Shown here piece by piece: positions 1 through 8,973 of a stretch of DNA of 64,000 nucleotides. Source of the DNA: JASLMY01 sp965226475 (GTDB lineage Bacteria > Pseudomonadota > Alphaproteobacteria > GCA-2731375). The notes beneath the pieces were generated by a model. It saw nothing but the letters and a program-made list of their open reading frames with translations. It was not told where the DNA came from and searched no databases. Every line of letters begins with the position of its first letter. Position 1 is the stretch's first letter. The stretch lies in NCBI GenBank assembly GCA_965226475.1, contig CBDDDJ010000005.1, positions 1,612,001-1,676,000 of the forward strand, given 5' to 3'. The translations under genes were made by a program, and so were the position numbers.

Positions 1-673
1 CGCGGCGCGGGCTGACGTTCACCAGCCGCGTGCCGCCGGCGGCGAGTTGGTGGAGCCAGTCACGGGTCTCGTGCCGCGTCACGCCGCCGAGGCCGACCTG
101 GCCGTTCTTGCGGTTGATACCGCCGAACATCACAAGGGTCTCCGTATGCTCGGCGATCGTCTGCCAGCTGTTCTGATGGCCCCAACTGAGTTTCAGGAAA
201 TGCATGCCCATGACGTGCGGCATGATCGCCTGGGCGGCGCCGGTGCTGTAGCTGGCAAGCGAGGCGACATAGCCGCCGATCGAGTTCAGGAACCGGTGCA
301 CCTGGCTCAACGCATGGTGAAAACGCCCGGCGCTGGCCCATCCGTAGGAGCCGCCGAAGATCGCGCCGTTGCCGTGCTCCGTACGCACCCGCTCCAGTTC
401 ATCGGCGACGATGTCCAGCGCCTCGTCCCAGGGCAGGTCGACGAAATCGTCCAGGCCCCGGCCTTCGCGCTCGCGCGCTTCCAACCAGCCTCGCCGGATC
501 GCCGGCCGCGCCACCCGGTCGCGGTGATGCACCGCGGCCGGCACCAGCCTGGAGATTTCAGAGGGGTCGGGGTCGGCTTCGAAGGGGGCCACCTCGACGA
601 TACGGTCGCCCTCGACGGTGGCGCGGAAGGCGCCCCAATGGCTTGTCGCCACCCGAGACTCTCGATCGACCAT
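1..673 (-). CDS. Molybdopterin-dependent oxidoreductase, BisC/TorA/DMSO-reductase type (partial, C-terminus off the left edge)
   Basis: Read on the minus strand from ATG at 673, the protein begins MVDRESRVATSHWGAFRATV and continues to the window edge, so only about the first 224 residues are visible. The SHWGAF start, the segment LPWDEALDIVADEL and the motif YSTGAAQAIMPHV match the DMSO-reductase family. The serine in YSTGAAQ corresponds to the Mo-ligating serine of DMSO/TMAO/biotin-sulfoxide reductases (family knowledge). There is no twin-arginine signal peptide, which favours a cytosolic BisC-like enzyme reducing S- or N-oxides; the substrate cannot be told. Its ATG overlaps the TAA of the upstream acyl-CoA synthetase remnant (TAATG), so the two were probably cotranscribed with the dioxygenase at 1314-2159. 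Confidence 0.85.
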   Translation of the reverse strand, partial: MVDRESRVATSHWGAFRATVEGDRIVEVAPFEADPDPSEISRLVPAAVHHRDRVARPAIRRGWLEAREREGRGLDDFVDLPWDEALDIVADELERVRTEHGNGAIFGGSYGWASAGRFHHALSQVHRFLNSIGGYVASLASYSTGAAQAIMPHVMGMHFLKLSWGHQNSWQTIAEHTETLVMFGGINRKNGQVGLGGVTRHETRDWLHQLAAGGTRLVNVSPRR

Positions 674-1292
674 TACAATTCCTCGGCATATGCGCCGGCG
701 AGATAGCCCTCACGCAAACGAAACTTCTGGATTTTACCCGATCCCGTCAACGAGAATTCATCCACGCGGCGCCAGACCGCCGGCGACTTCCGCGGCGACA
801 GGCGGGCGCGGCAGTGGCGGCGCGGGTTCTCGATCTCCACGGCGCGGCCGGGCTCGGGTCCGAGGAAACAGGCGATGATCTCGCCCCATTTCTGGTCCGG
901 CAGGCCGACGACGGCAACTTCCGCCACACCGCCATGTTCCAAGAGGACATTTTCGATCTCCGCCGGGAAATGGTTTTCGACGCCTCGGATGATCACGTCC
1001 TTAACCCTGCCCGTGACGCGGACATAGCCGCGCGCGTCCATGGTGCCGAGGTCGCCCGTGCGCAGCCAGCCCCCGGCGTCGATCGCCTCGGCAGTCGCCT
1101 CCGGGTTGGCATGGTAGCCGATCATGGTGCAGGGACCGCGGGCGCGAATTTCGCCGACTTCGCCAATTCCCGCGACCGTGTCGTCGTCGAGGCGCCGGAT
1201 CGCCACGTCCGTCCACCGACCGTGATCTCCCAGATCTCTTCGTCGCCTTGAGCCGGAAAGAAGGCTTCGGAGAGCCGGACCCGATACATCAT
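673..1292 (-). pseudogene. Acyl-CoA synthetase (AMP-forming) with large internal deletion
   Basis: The first 27 codons from ATG 1292 read MMYRVRLSEAFFPAQGDEE and then WEITVGG, a typical start of an acyl-CoA synthetase. In a different frame, from about 1215 down to the TAA at 673-675, lies a good C-terminal domain: GEVGEIRARG, GGWLRTGDLG, YVRVTGRVKDVIIRG and the catalytic-lysine motif LTGSGKIQKFRLRE. Between them about 300 codons, including the AMP-binding P-loop and core domain, are missing and the frame is lost. Family enzymes have 500-550 residues; here about 200 remain. This is best read as a deletion pseudogene within an operon with the dioxygenase upstream and the molybdoenzyme downstream. 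The C-terminal piece could still be translated from an internal start, but it cannot adenylate a substrate alone. Confidence 0.8.
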
Positions 1293-1313
1293 CCGCCCCG
1301 CGACGTGCCGCGG

Positions 1314-2159
1314 TCAGCGATAGCGCCCGCCCTTGCCGTCTTCCACGCCCTCGTATAGGACACGACGCTTGATTTCGGCATCCTGGCGGCACCGCGCGAA
1401 GTCGGTCTCGGCCAGGCGCCTCTCGGGCGCGCCGACGAGGTTGAAGTGGCCATGGCAATCCTCGCCGGCGACCAGGGTGGCGAGCGTGCGGTCGCCACTC
1501 GTCTGCTTCATCGAGGTCGCCATATAACGGATGGCGGCGCCGATCCGCCGGTCGCCGGTGGTGTTGGGACCGGAGGAGTGAAACAGGTGGCCATGGTGGA
1601 GCGAGGCCTGGCCCGGCCGCAGCACCACGTCGACGCCCGCCTCCTCGTCGACCTCGACCGCGATCTCCTGGCCCCGGCTCAGCAGGTTGTTTTCGGCGAA
1701 GGTGTCGACGTGCGGCACGATCCGCCGGGTGTGGCTGCCCGGCACGAAGCGCATGCATCCGCTCTCAATCGTCGACGGCGACAGCGCCACCCAGGCGGTC
1801 ATCTCGTCCGCCTCGTCCAGGCCCCAGTAAGTCAAGTCCTGATGCCAGGTGACGACGTGCTCCGTGTTCGCCTCCTTGATGAAGAGGGCGGAACTCCAGA
1901 CCACGAGGTCGGGGCCGAGGATGGGCTTCACCGCCTCGATGATGACCGGGCTACGGACCAGCGCCTCGAAGGAGGGCAGCAGCCGGCAGGGGTAGGAGCG
2001 AAGCAGCGACAGCCGTTTCGCATCGTCGGCGCATTCCGCCTCCGCCGCCTCCAGATCGGCGCGGATTTCGCGCGCCTCGGCCCCGCCGACCACATCGATG
2101 GGGAAGACGAAGCCGTCGCGGGCATAGGTCTCGGGCAGGGTTTCCATCGCCAGGGCCAT
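1314..2159 (-). CDS. Phytanoyl-CoA dioxygenase (PhyH) family protein
   Basis: A 281-residue Fe(II)/2-oxoglutarate-dependent oxygenase. The start MALAMETLPETYARDGFVFP is typical of the family. The first two iron ligands are in HQDLTYWGLD (HxD), and the distal His plus the 2-oxoglutarate-binding Arg are in HHGHLFHSSGPNTTGDRRIG. Family members hydroxylate fatty acyl or other small substrates in the cytosol; the substrate is unknown here. The acyl-CoA synthetase remnant starts 22 bases after its stop, which suggests an original operon of CoA activation and hydroxylation. The gene diverges from gshB. The longer frame upstream of ATG 2159 is not conserved-looking and is ignored. Confidence 0.85.
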   Translation of the reverse strand: MALAMETLPETYARDGFVFPIDVVGGAEAREIRADLEAAEAECADDAKRLSLLRSYPCRLLPSFEALVRSPVIIEAVKPILGPDLVVWSSALFIKEANTEHVVTWHQDLTYWGLDEADEMTAWVALSPSTIESGCMRFVPGSHTRRIVPHVDTFAENNLLSRGQEIAVEVDEEAGVDVVLRPGQASLHHGHLFHSSGPNTTGDRRIGAAIRYMATSMKQTSGDRTLATLVAGEDCHGHFNLVGAPERRLAETDFARCRQDAEIKRRVLYEGVEDGKGGRYR

Positions 2160-2476
2160 GGGGGATCTCCTCGGGCTCGGGTGGTCTCGACTATACGGCG
2201 GCGCGGCGGCTCGCGTCTTCCTCCCGCCGGTGCGCGAAGATGGAGGAATAGCCGCCATCGGGCCAATCGGCGGGCAGTATGCACGATTCGATGTCGCGGT
2301 CGATACGGCGCGCGGGCCCCGGATCGGGCTCTCGTTCTGGCGACATCCGCCCAACCGAGGAGCGCGCATCGGCTGGCGCGGCGCCGGCGCGCGGCCCCGT
2401 TCGCCCTTCCCCGGGGGCGCTGATATAATGCGGCGCGGGAGCCCCGGACCCGGCTCTGACGAGGGGGACGATATCC
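2160..2476 (+). promoter_or_regulatory. Divergent intergenic region with extended -10 promoter for gshB
   Basis: This 317-base gap separates the divergent phyH-family gene and gshB. I see no gene in it. TGATATAAT at 2421-2429 is a perfect extended -10 (TGn followed by TATAAT, 2424-2429), with no clear -35 box, as allowed for extended -10 promoters. Transcription would start near 2436, giving a leader of about 40 bases. A purine-rich ribosome binding site (GAGGGGG, about 2460-2466) precedes ATG 2477. The promoter of the minus-strand dioxygenase must also lie here but is not recognisable. Confidence 0.55.
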
Positions 2477-3442
2477 ATGAGCCTTGCCGTCGCCATTCAG
2501 ATGGATCCGATCGAGGACGTCGACATCGACGCCGACAGCACTTTCGCCCTGGCCCTGGAAGCGCAGGCGCGAGGGCACGGCATCTATCACTACCTGCCGC
2601 GCGAGCTTTCGATGAAGGGAGGCCGGGTCGTGGCCAAGGTCCGCCCGCTCCAGGTCCGTCGCGAACCCGGAAACCATTCGAGCCTGGGCGCGGCCGAGCC
2701 GGTCGACCTCGCCACCATGGACGTGATCTTGATGCGCCAGGACCCGCCCTTCGACATGGCCTACATCACGGCGACCCACCTGCTCGAACGGGTACATCCC
2801 AAAACCCTGGTGGTGAACGATCCGAAGAACGTCCGCAACGCGCCCGAGAAACTCTTCATCACCCACTTCCCCGAGTTGATGCCGCCGACCGTCATCACCG
2901 CCGACATGGACGAGGTTCGCGCCTTCCGCGAGGAATATAAGGACATCATCATCAAGCCCTTGTTCGGCAACGGCGGGGCCGGCGTCTTCCACATCAAGCC
3001 GGGCGACGAGAACCTCAACGCGCTGATCGAGATGTTCACCCAGATCAGCCGCGAACCGTTGATCGCCCAGGCCTATCTGCCGGCGGTCCGCGCGGGCGAC
3101 AAGCGGGTGATCCTGATCGACGGCCGGGCGGCCGGCGCCATCAACCGGGTACCGGCGGAGGGCGAGGCACGCAGTAACCTGCACGTCGGCGGCACCGCGA
3201 CACAGTCACCGCTCACCGCGCGCGACCGGCTGATCTGCGAGGCGATCGGCCCGACCCTGAAGGCGCAGGGCCTGATCTTCGTCGGCATCGACGTCATCGG
3301 CGACTACATGACCGAGATCAACGTGACCTCGCCGACCGGCATCCAGGAAGCCAGCCGCTTCGACGACACCAACCTCGCCGGCGAAATCTGGGACGCGATC
3401 GAGGAGCGGTATCGGGAAACCCGGAACCCGGACCTGGATTAG
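2477..3442 (+). CDS. gshB: Glutathione synthetase
   Basis: A 321-residue ATP-grasp ligase that joins gamma-glutamylcysteine and glycine in the cytosol, the last step of glutathione synthesis. The N-terminus MSLAVAIQMDPIEDVDIDAD carries the GshB signature (Q-MDP at residues 8-12). RQDPPFDMAYI (87-97), NDPKNVRNAPEKL (114-126), the ATP-binding loop KPLFGNGGAGVF (160-171) and VTSPTGIQE near residue 300 are all conserved. Length is normal for proteobacterial GshB. It is monocistronic, with its own extended -10 promoter upstream, and converges on the thiolase gene with only 25 bases between the stop codons. Confidence 0.97.
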   Translation: MSLAVAIQMDPIEDVDIDADSTFALALEAQARGHGIYHYLPRELSMKGGRVVAKVRPLQVRREPGNHSSLGAAEPVDLATMDVILMRQDPPFDMAYITATHLLERVHPKTLVVNDPKNVRNAPEKLFITHFPELMPPTVITADMDEVRAFREEYKDIIIKPLFGNGGAGVFHIKPGDENLNALIEMFTQISREPLIAQAYLPAVRAGDKRVILIDGRAAGAINRVPAEGEARSNLHVGGTATQSPLTARDRLICEAIGPTLKAQGLIFVGIDVIGDYMTEINVTSPTGIQEASRFDDTNLAGEIWDAIEERYRETRNPDLD

Positions 3443-3467
3443 AGCACTCAATCTCCCGATTTAATGG

Positions 3468-4661
3468 CTACGCCGCCAGGATGGTCACCACGCTCGCCGC
3501 CGCGTCGTGGCCCATCCAGCCGCCGGCGTTCTCGGCCAGCGCGACGCGCGCGCCCTGGCACTGGCGGGGGCCGGCGGTGGCGCGAAGCTGCTCCGTCAAT
3601 TCCACCAGCTGGGCGCAGCCGGACGCACCGACCGGGTGGCCCCGGCTCAGCAGGCCGCCGCCGGCGTTTACCGGCAGATCGCCGCCGAGCGCCGTGCGGC
3701 CACTCCTCAGCAGATCCGGGCCGCCGCCCTCGGGGCAGAGCCGCAGCTCTTCATAAAGTGCCAGTTCCGCCGGTGCCGCGGCGTCATGCAGTTCGACGAC
3801 ATGGAGGTCTTCCGGGCCGAGGCCCGCGGCCTCGTAGGCCGCCGCCGCCGCCCGGCTCGCCACCGGCGGCGCCTCGGGGTCGGACGGCATACCTGAGGCC
3901 ATGGCGCAGGCCTTGACCTCGATGCCCGAAATGCCGTGGCGGCGGGCATGGTCTCTGCTCACCAGCACCAGGGCGGCGGCGCCGTCGCCGATCGGCGAAC
4001 ACATCATCAAGGTCAGGGGGTCGGCGATCATTCGGCTCGCCAGCACCGCCTCGACGTCGGTGGGCCCGCGGAACTGGGCCCGCTCGTGCCGGCTGCCGGC
4101 GGCGCGGCTCTTGACCGAGACGGCGGCGAAGTCCCGGATCGTGGCGCCGCTGCGTTCCATGTAGCCCTTGGCGACGCTCGAATAGAGGTCCATGAAGACG
4201 GAACCGGTGGGCTCGTCCTCCGGCGCGCCGATCCGGCGCTTCAGCTCGCGCAGTTCAGCCGCGTCGGCCGCGGCCTCGAGGGCGCGGAGCGGGACGAGGC
4301 GATCCTCGTTGTACATTTTCTCCGCGCCCACGGCGATCGCCACGTCGCACCGACCGGAGCCGACCGCCATGTGCGCCAGGTGAAAGGCGGTCGAGCCCGA
4401 GGCGCACGCGTTCTCGACGTTGATCACCGGCGCCCCCTGGAGCGCGAGAGGCCGCAGCGCCGTCTGGCCGCGGATGCACTCCTGGGAATTCAACAGCCCG
4501 GCCGCGGCGTTGCCGAAGGCGACCAGGCCGATGTCGCCGACCTCCAAGCCGGCATCGCCCAGCGCCTGGCGCGTGGCGCCGCAAGCGAGATCGCCGAGGC
4601 TCTTGTCCAGAAACCGCCCGAACGGCGTCATCCCGACGCCGCCGACCATCACCTTGCGCAT
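3468..4661 (-). CDS. SCP2-type thiolase / acetyl-CoA acetyltransferase family protein
   Basis: A 397-residue thiolase-fold protein. The nucleophilic cysteine is Cys86 in ENACASGSTAFH, and the active-site histidine is His342 in GGLLSRGHPVGASG. The C-terminal CGGG-type cysteine of classical degradative or biosynthetic thiolases is replaced by ENAGGWMGHDAA. This is the pattern of the SCP2/lipid-transfer-like thiolase subgroup, which often has poorly defined acyl-CoA substrates. No DUF35/OB-fold acyl-CoA-associated partner, frequent beside such thiolases, is seen next door. It lies upstream of the frameshifted cyclase-family gene only in the sense of nearby position; both are on the minus strand and the gap is 46 bases. 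Confidence 0.88.
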   Translation of the reverse strand: MRKVMVGGVGMTPFGRFLDKSLGDLACGATRQALGDAGLEVGDIGLVAFGNAAAGLLNSQECIRGQTALRPLALQGAPVINVENACASGSTAFHLAHMAVGSGRCDVAIAVGAEKMYNEDRLVPLRALEAAADAAELRELKRRIGAPEDEPTGSVFMDLYSSVAKGYMERSGATIRDFAAVSVKSRAAGSRHERAQFRGPTDVEAVLASRMIADPLTLMMCSPIGDGAAALVLVSRDHARRHGISGIEVKACAMASGMPSDPEAPPVASRAAAAAYEAAGLGPEDLHVVELHDAAAPAELALYEELRLCPEGGGPDLLRSGRTALGGDLPVNAGGGLLSRGHPVGASGCAQLVELTEQLRATAGPRQCQGARVALAENAGGWMGHDAAASVVTILAA

Positions 4662-4707
4662 GCCGTTCCTCCTCGCGTTCGATAAAGCGAGGATAGCACG
4701 AGGCGTT

Positions 4708-5387
4708 TCAGCCGAGCAGGCCCTCGATGGCGACGATGCGGGCCGGCGCGCCGTCGGAACGCGGCAGCTTCATCGGCAGGGCGCAGACGAAGCTGCGGTC
4801 CTCGCGAAGCTCGCCCGTGTTGCCGAGATATTCGAACATGATGACGCCGTTCCTGAGCAGCACGTCGTGCGTCACCATCGCGTCCATGCCGCGCCGCTCG
4901 CCGGAGAGCATCAGGCGGATGGGATAGTCCTGGGGAAAGTCGAAGCCGATCGCCCTGATCTCCCGGGCCCGCAGCCACTCGCTCGCCTCCCGCGTCATGT
5001 AGGGGGCGTCGAGCCAGTATTCGGGCGTCGAGATGTCGCGCCGCGTGTCCCAAGCGGTCTTCAAAATCACCATGTCGCCGGCGCCGACGTGACCCGCGCG
5101 GTCCGCCACAAGCGCCGCTCGGTGATCGCCTCGCTCTCGCCGATATCGACGAGGTCGACGATGGCCGTCTCGCCGATCACGCGGTCGAGGGAGATGTCGT
5201 CCGTGGTCGGCCCGTCGGGCACGACATGGCGGGGGCTGTCCATGTGGGTGAAGGCATGGACGGTGGTGGAGATGCTGGTGATGGTAAAGACGCCGCCATC
5301 GGGCAACGTCTCCTGTTTCACGCTCCGCTCCACCCCCCAGCGGAAGTGGGCGTCATGATCGATGGAAAGATCGACGATCCGATGCAT
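4708..5387 (-). pseudogene. Cyclase-family / kynurenine formamidase-like metal hydrolase with a frameshift
   Basis: Two overlapping minus-strand frames make one protein. The first starts at ATG 5387 (MHRIVDLSIDHD, preceded by GGAGG) and holds the metal-binding motif HAFTHMDSPRH (His44, His48, Asp50, His54), a version of HxGTHxDxPxH. It runs off into a stop after ITERRLWRTARV. The second frame supplies VADRAGHVGAGDMVILKTAW and continues through GFDFPQDYPIRLML to a TGA at 4708-4710. A one-base deletion near 5110-5120 explains the shift; adding one base gives a 226-residue protein, a normal length for the family. It is either a real frameshift or a base-calling error. The family hydrolyses N-formylkynurenine or related amides and lactones. 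Confidence 0.75.
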
Positions 5388-5459
5388 GACGCCCTCCAAG
5401 TCCTTTGATTGGTAAACCAGGCCGGCCCGCTCCCCCGGGCCGGCCAAGCCCTACATCAA

Positions 5460-7592
5460 TCAGTCGCCGCTTTCGGCCTCCGCCTCGCGCGGGATCTCCT
5501 GGCCGGTCTCCTGGTCGACGACCTTCATCGAGAGGCGGACCTTGCCCCGGTCGTCGATGCCCAGGCATTTGACGTAGGCCATGTCGCCTTCCTTGACGAC
5601 GTCGGTCACCTGCTTCACCCGGTGCGGCATCAGTTCCGAGATGTGGCAGAGGCCGTCGCGCGAGCCCATGAAGTTGATGAAGGCACCGAAGTCGACGGTC
5701 TTCACCACCTTGCCGTGGTAGATGGCGCCCACCTCCGGCTCGGCGACGATGCCGGTGATCCACTTCACCGCCTTTTCGATGCTCGACTGATCGGGCGAGG
5801 CGATGCGCACGGTGCCGTCGTCCTGGATGTCGACCTTGGCGCCGGTGGTCGCGGTGATTTCGCGGATCACCTTGCCGCCGGTACCGATGACTTCACGGAT
5901 CTTGTCGACCGGCACCTTCATCGCATGGATACGCGGCGCCGAATCACGCAGTTCCTCACGCGATTCCGGCAGGGCCTTCGCCATCTCGTCCAGGATGTGC
6001 TGGCGCCCGTCCTTCGCCTGGTCCAGCGCATCGCGCATGATCGCCTCGGTGATGCCGGCGATCTTGATGTCCATCTGCAGCGAGGTAATGCCGTCACGGG
6101 TGCCCGCGACCTTGAAGTCCATGTCGCCCAGATGATCCTCGTCGCCCAGGATGTCGGAGAGGATCGCGAAACGGTCGCCCTCCAGGATCAGGCCCATGGC
6201 GATGCCCGCCACCGCCTTGTCGATCGGCACGCCCGCGTCCATCAGCGCCAGCGAGGTCCCGCAGACCGTGGCCATGGAGGAGGAGCCGTTCGACTCCGTG
6301 ATCTCCGAGACCACCCGGATGGTATAGGGGAAATCTTCCTTGCTCGGCATCATCGCGTTCATCGCCCGCCAGGCGAGCTTGCCGTGGCCGATCTCGCGCC
6401 TTCCGGTGAAGCCGAAGCGGCCGGCCTCGCCGACGCTGTAGGGCGGGAAGTTGTAGTGCAGCATGAAGTGCTGGCGGTATTCGCCGGCCAGCGCGTCGAC
6501 GATCTGCTCGTTCTCGCCGGTACCCAGCGTGGTGACCACCAGCGCCTGGGTTTCACCGCGCGTGAAGAGAGCCGAGCCGTGGGTGCGCGGCAGGATGCCG
6601 ACGTCGCAGTTGATCTGGCGCACCGTCTTGGTGTCGCGCCCGTCGATGCGCTGCCCGGTATCCAGGATCTGGCCCCGGACCACGTCCTTCTCCAGCTTCT
6701 TGAAGAGACCGCCGACTGCACCCGCCGAAACCCCCTCCGCGTCGTTCGCCAGCGCGTCCACCGCGGCGCTTCGGACCTCGGCCACCTTGTTGGTGCGGGC
6801 CTGCTTCACCGGCTCGGCATAGGCGGCGCGCAGGTCGGCTTCCGCCTTCGCCTTGAGCGCGGCCAGCAGCGCCGAATTGTCCTCCGGCTCCAGCACATGC
6901 CACGGCTCCTTGGCCGCCAATTCGGCCAGATCGATGATGGCGTCGATCACCGGCTGGCATTCCCGGTGCGCGAACATCACCGCGCCCAGCATCATCTCCT
7001 CGGAAAGCTCGCTGGCCTCGGATTCGACCATCATCACCGCGTCCGCCGTGCCGGCGACGATCATGTCGAGGTCGCTCTCGGGCAGCACGTCGAGACTGGG
7101 ATTGAGAACATATTCGCCATCCACCACGCCGACGCGGGCGGCGGCGATCGGACCCAGGAACGGAATGCCGGAAATCGTCAGCGCCGCCGAGGTGCCGATC
7201 ATGGCGGGAATGTCGGGATCATTCTCCAGGTCGTGGCTCAGCACGGTGCAGATGACCTGGGTCTCGTTGCGAAAACCGTCGGCGAAGAGCGGCCGGATCG
7301 GCCGGTCGATCAGCCGCGAGGTCAGCACTTCCTTCTCGCTCGGCCGGCCCTCGCGCTTGAAAAAGCCGCCGGGAATCTTTCCGGCAGCGTAGGTCTTTTC
7401 CACGTAGTGAACGGTGAGCGGGAAGAAGTCGATCCCCTCGCGCGGCGTTTTCGCCGCGACCACGGTGCAAAGCACCGTTGTGCCGTCGTAGTTCACCAGC
7501 ACCGCGCCGTCCGACTGGCGGGCCATGCGCCCTGTCTCCAGTATCAGCGGGCGCCCGCCCCAGTTCAATTCCTTACGTTGCAGGTCAAACAT
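5460..7592 (-). CDS. pnp: Polyribonucleotide nucleotidyltransferase (PNPase)
   Basis: A 710-residue phosphorolytic 3'-5' exoribonuclease, part of the RNA degradosome. It has two RNase PH-like domains separated by an alpha-helical linker, then a KH domain (KVIREITATTGAKVDI with the loop VIGTGGK, about residue 565) and a C-terminal S1 domain (GKVVKTVDFGAFINFMG, about 622-640). The start MFDLQRKELNWGGRPLILET is canonical. Length matches other alphaproteobacterial PNPases (about 700-715). It lies 188 bases downstream of rpsO, the classical rpsO-pnp arrangement, and a strong hairpin sits between the two genes. Confidence 0.98.
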   Translation of the reverse strand: MFDLQRKELNWGGRPLILETGRMARQSDGAVLVNYDGTTVLCTVVAAKTPREGIDFFPLTVHYVEKTYAAGKIPGGFFKREGRPSEKEVLTSRLIDRPIRPLFADGFRNETQVICTVLSHDLENDPDIPAMIGTSAALTISGIPFLGPIAAARVGVVDGEYVLNPSLDVLPESDLDMIVAGTADAVMMVESEASELSEEMMLGAVMFAHRECQPVIDAIIDLAELAAKEPWHVLEPEDNSALLAALKAKAEADLRAAYAEPVKQARTNKVAEVRSAAVDALANDAEGVSAGAVGGLFKKLEKDVVRGQILDTGQRIDGRDTKTVRQINCDVGILPRTHGSALFTRGETQALVVTTLGTGENEQIVDALAGEYRQHFMLHYNFPPYSVGEAGRFGFTGRREIGHGKLAWRAMNAMMPSKEDFPYTIRVVSEITESNGSSSMATVCGTSLALMDAGVPIDKAVAGIAMGLILEGDRFAILSDILGDEDHLGDMDFKVAGTRDGITSLQMDIKIAGITEAIMRDALDQAKDGRQHILDEMAKALPESREELRDSAPRIHAMKVPVDKIREVIGTGGKVIREITATTGAKVDIQDDGTVRIASPDQSSIEKAVKWITGIVAEPEVGAIYHGKVVKTVDFGAFINFMGSRDGLCHISELMPHRVKQVTDVVKEGDMAYVKCLGIDDRGKVRLSMKVVDQETGQEIPREAEAESGD

Positions 7593-7689
7593 GTCTTTCT
7601 TTCTTCCTTCCTGGCGGCGGGCGCCCGCATGGCGCCCCCGCCCTACCCGACGCCGTCCGCGCGCCCCATGCGCGCGCCGGCCAACCGAG

Positions 7690-7712
7690 TCGCGCGCGCC
7701 GGGCGCGCGCGA
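7690..7712 (-). promoter_or_regulatory. Strong GC hairpin in the rpsO-pnp intergenic region
   Basis: TCGCGCGCG at 7690-7698 is perfectly complementary to 7704-7712, with a further C-G pair and a three-base loop. No T-run follows on either strand, so it is not a canonical intrinsic terminator. In Escherichia coli the rpsO-pnp spacer holds hairpins cut by RNase III that start PNPase autoregulation (established). A similar role here is inference from position only. The 188-base spacer holds no gene. Confidence 0.4.
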
Positions 7713-7780
7713 TCTCGTCGAATTGTCGGTGATGTGACCGTGTTTCCCACGGTCCGGATCATGCCTTGGTGCTCGCGCGT

Positions 7781-8050
7781 CTATCTCCGGAGTCCAAGAC
7801 TTTGAATGAGCGTCCGATAACGCTCCTGGTCCTTGCCCTTCAAATAGTCGAGCAAGCGGCGACGCTGGCTGACCATTTTCAGCAGCCCGCGACGCGAATG
7901 GTTGTCCTTTTTATGGGTCTTGAAGTGTTCCGTCAGGTTGAGGATCCGTTCGGTCAAAATCGCAACCTGGACTTCGGGGGAACCGGTGTCGTCGGTACCG
8001 CGACGATATTCCTGCACCAGCTCCGACTTACGTTCGACCGTGATCGACAT
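7781..8050 (-). CDS. rpsO: 30S ribosomal protein S15
   Basis: From ATG 8050 the product is 89 residues, exactly the usual S15 length; a second ATG three bases upstream (8053) would add one Met. MSITVERKSELVQEYRRGTD, the central TGSPEVQVAILTERI, and HKKDNHSRRGLLKMVSQRRR are invariant S15 features binding the three-way junction of 16S rRNA. It follows truB by 17 bases and precedes pnp, as in many proteobacteria, and is probably cotranscribed with both. Confidence 0.97.
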   Translation of the reverse strand: MSITVERKSELVQEYRRGTDDTGSPEVQVAILTERILNLTEHFKTHKKDNHSRRGLLKMVSQRRRLLDYLKGKDQERYRTLIQSLGLRR

Positions 8051-8067
8051 CATCCACTCCCACGTGT

Positions 8068-8973
8068 TCAGAGGTTGAATACCCTGACGGGCCGCAATTC
8101 CCCATGGTCCAATTGCCCGAGCGCCAGCGGCCGATCATCGGCCATTACACACACGAGCCCTTGCTTGGTGCTGGGGACCCGAACCGTTTGACCGTTCTTC
8201 AGTCGAACGGCCTCCGATCCCATCACCGCCAGCGCCGGGATGTCGTCCAGCACCGCCTCGATCGGGATCAAAGCTTCATCGAGCGCCTCCTTATGGCGCA
8301 ACTCTTCCAGTTTATCCAGCAAAATCGCATCGCCCTCCCCGAAGGGGCCAACCTTGGCGCGTCGAAGCTGCACCACATGGCCGAGACAGCCGAGGCGTTC
8401 GCCCAAATCGCGCGCGAGGGAACGGATATAGGCGCCCTTGCCGCAATCGACCACAAAATGGGCGAGGTCCGGATCGTCGCCGTCCTCACGCTCCAGCAAT
8501 TCGAAGCGATCGATCCAGACCGGGCGGGGCTCCAGCACGGCGGGTTTGTCCTGGCGCGCGAGATCATAAGCGCGCGCGCCCGCGACCTTGATCGCCGAAT
8601 AGGTCGGCGGACGCTGTTCGATCTCGCCGGTGAAGTCAGATAGCGCGGCGCGGATCGCCGCGTGAGAGGGTCGCGCCTCGCTGGCCGCCAGTACCTCGCC
8701 TTCGGCATCGTCGGTATCGCGCGCCTCGCCCCAGCGGGCCGTGAAGGTGTAGCGCTTCGCCCCGTCCATCACGCGGGAGACCAGCTTGGTCGCTTCGCCG
8801 AGCGCAATCGGCAGCAGTCCGGTGGCGAGTGGATCCAGCGTGCCCGCGTGTCCGGCCTTCGCCGCATCGAACAACCAGCGAACCCGGCCCACCGCCTGAG
8901 TCGAGGTCATGCCTTCGGGCTTGTCGAGGACGATCCAGCCGCTGATCGCGCGACCGCGACGTCTACGCGCCAT
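8068..8973 (-). CDS. truB: tRNA pseudouridine(55) synthase
   Basis: A 301-residue enzyme that makes pseudouridine 55 in the T-loop of tRNA. The catalytic aspartate is Asp47 in GHAGTLDPLATGLLPIALGE, and the N-terminal GWIVLDKPEGMTS is the family signature. KGAYIRSLARDLGERLG belongs to the second motif. ATG 8973 (MARRRRGRAISG) is chosen because it overlaps the end of rbfA by 11 bases; an in-frame upstream extension to 9009 would sit inside rbfA and is not conserved-looking. It is part of the infB-rbfA-truB-rpsO-pnp run. Confidence 0.96.
   Translation of the reverse strand: MARRRRGRAISGWIVLDKPEGMTSTQAVGRVRWLFDAAKAGHAGTLDPLATGLLPIALGEATKLVSRVMDGAKRYTFTARWGEARDTDDAEGEVLAASEARPSHAAIRAALSDFTGEIEQRPPTYSAIKVAGARAYDLARQDKPAVLEPRPVWIDRFELLEREDGDDPDLAHFVVDCGKGAYIRSLARDLGERLGCLGHVVQLRRAKVGPFGEGDAILLDKLEELRHKEALDEALIPIEAVLDDIPALAVMGSEAVRLKNGQTVRVPSTKQGLVCVMADDRPLALGQLDHGELRPVRVFNL

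Noticed and set aside
5409..7805. A 798-residue plus-strand open frame over pnp
   Set aside because: It is the antisense shadow of pnp in GC-rich DNA; it shows no family motif and the minus-strand PNPase is certain.
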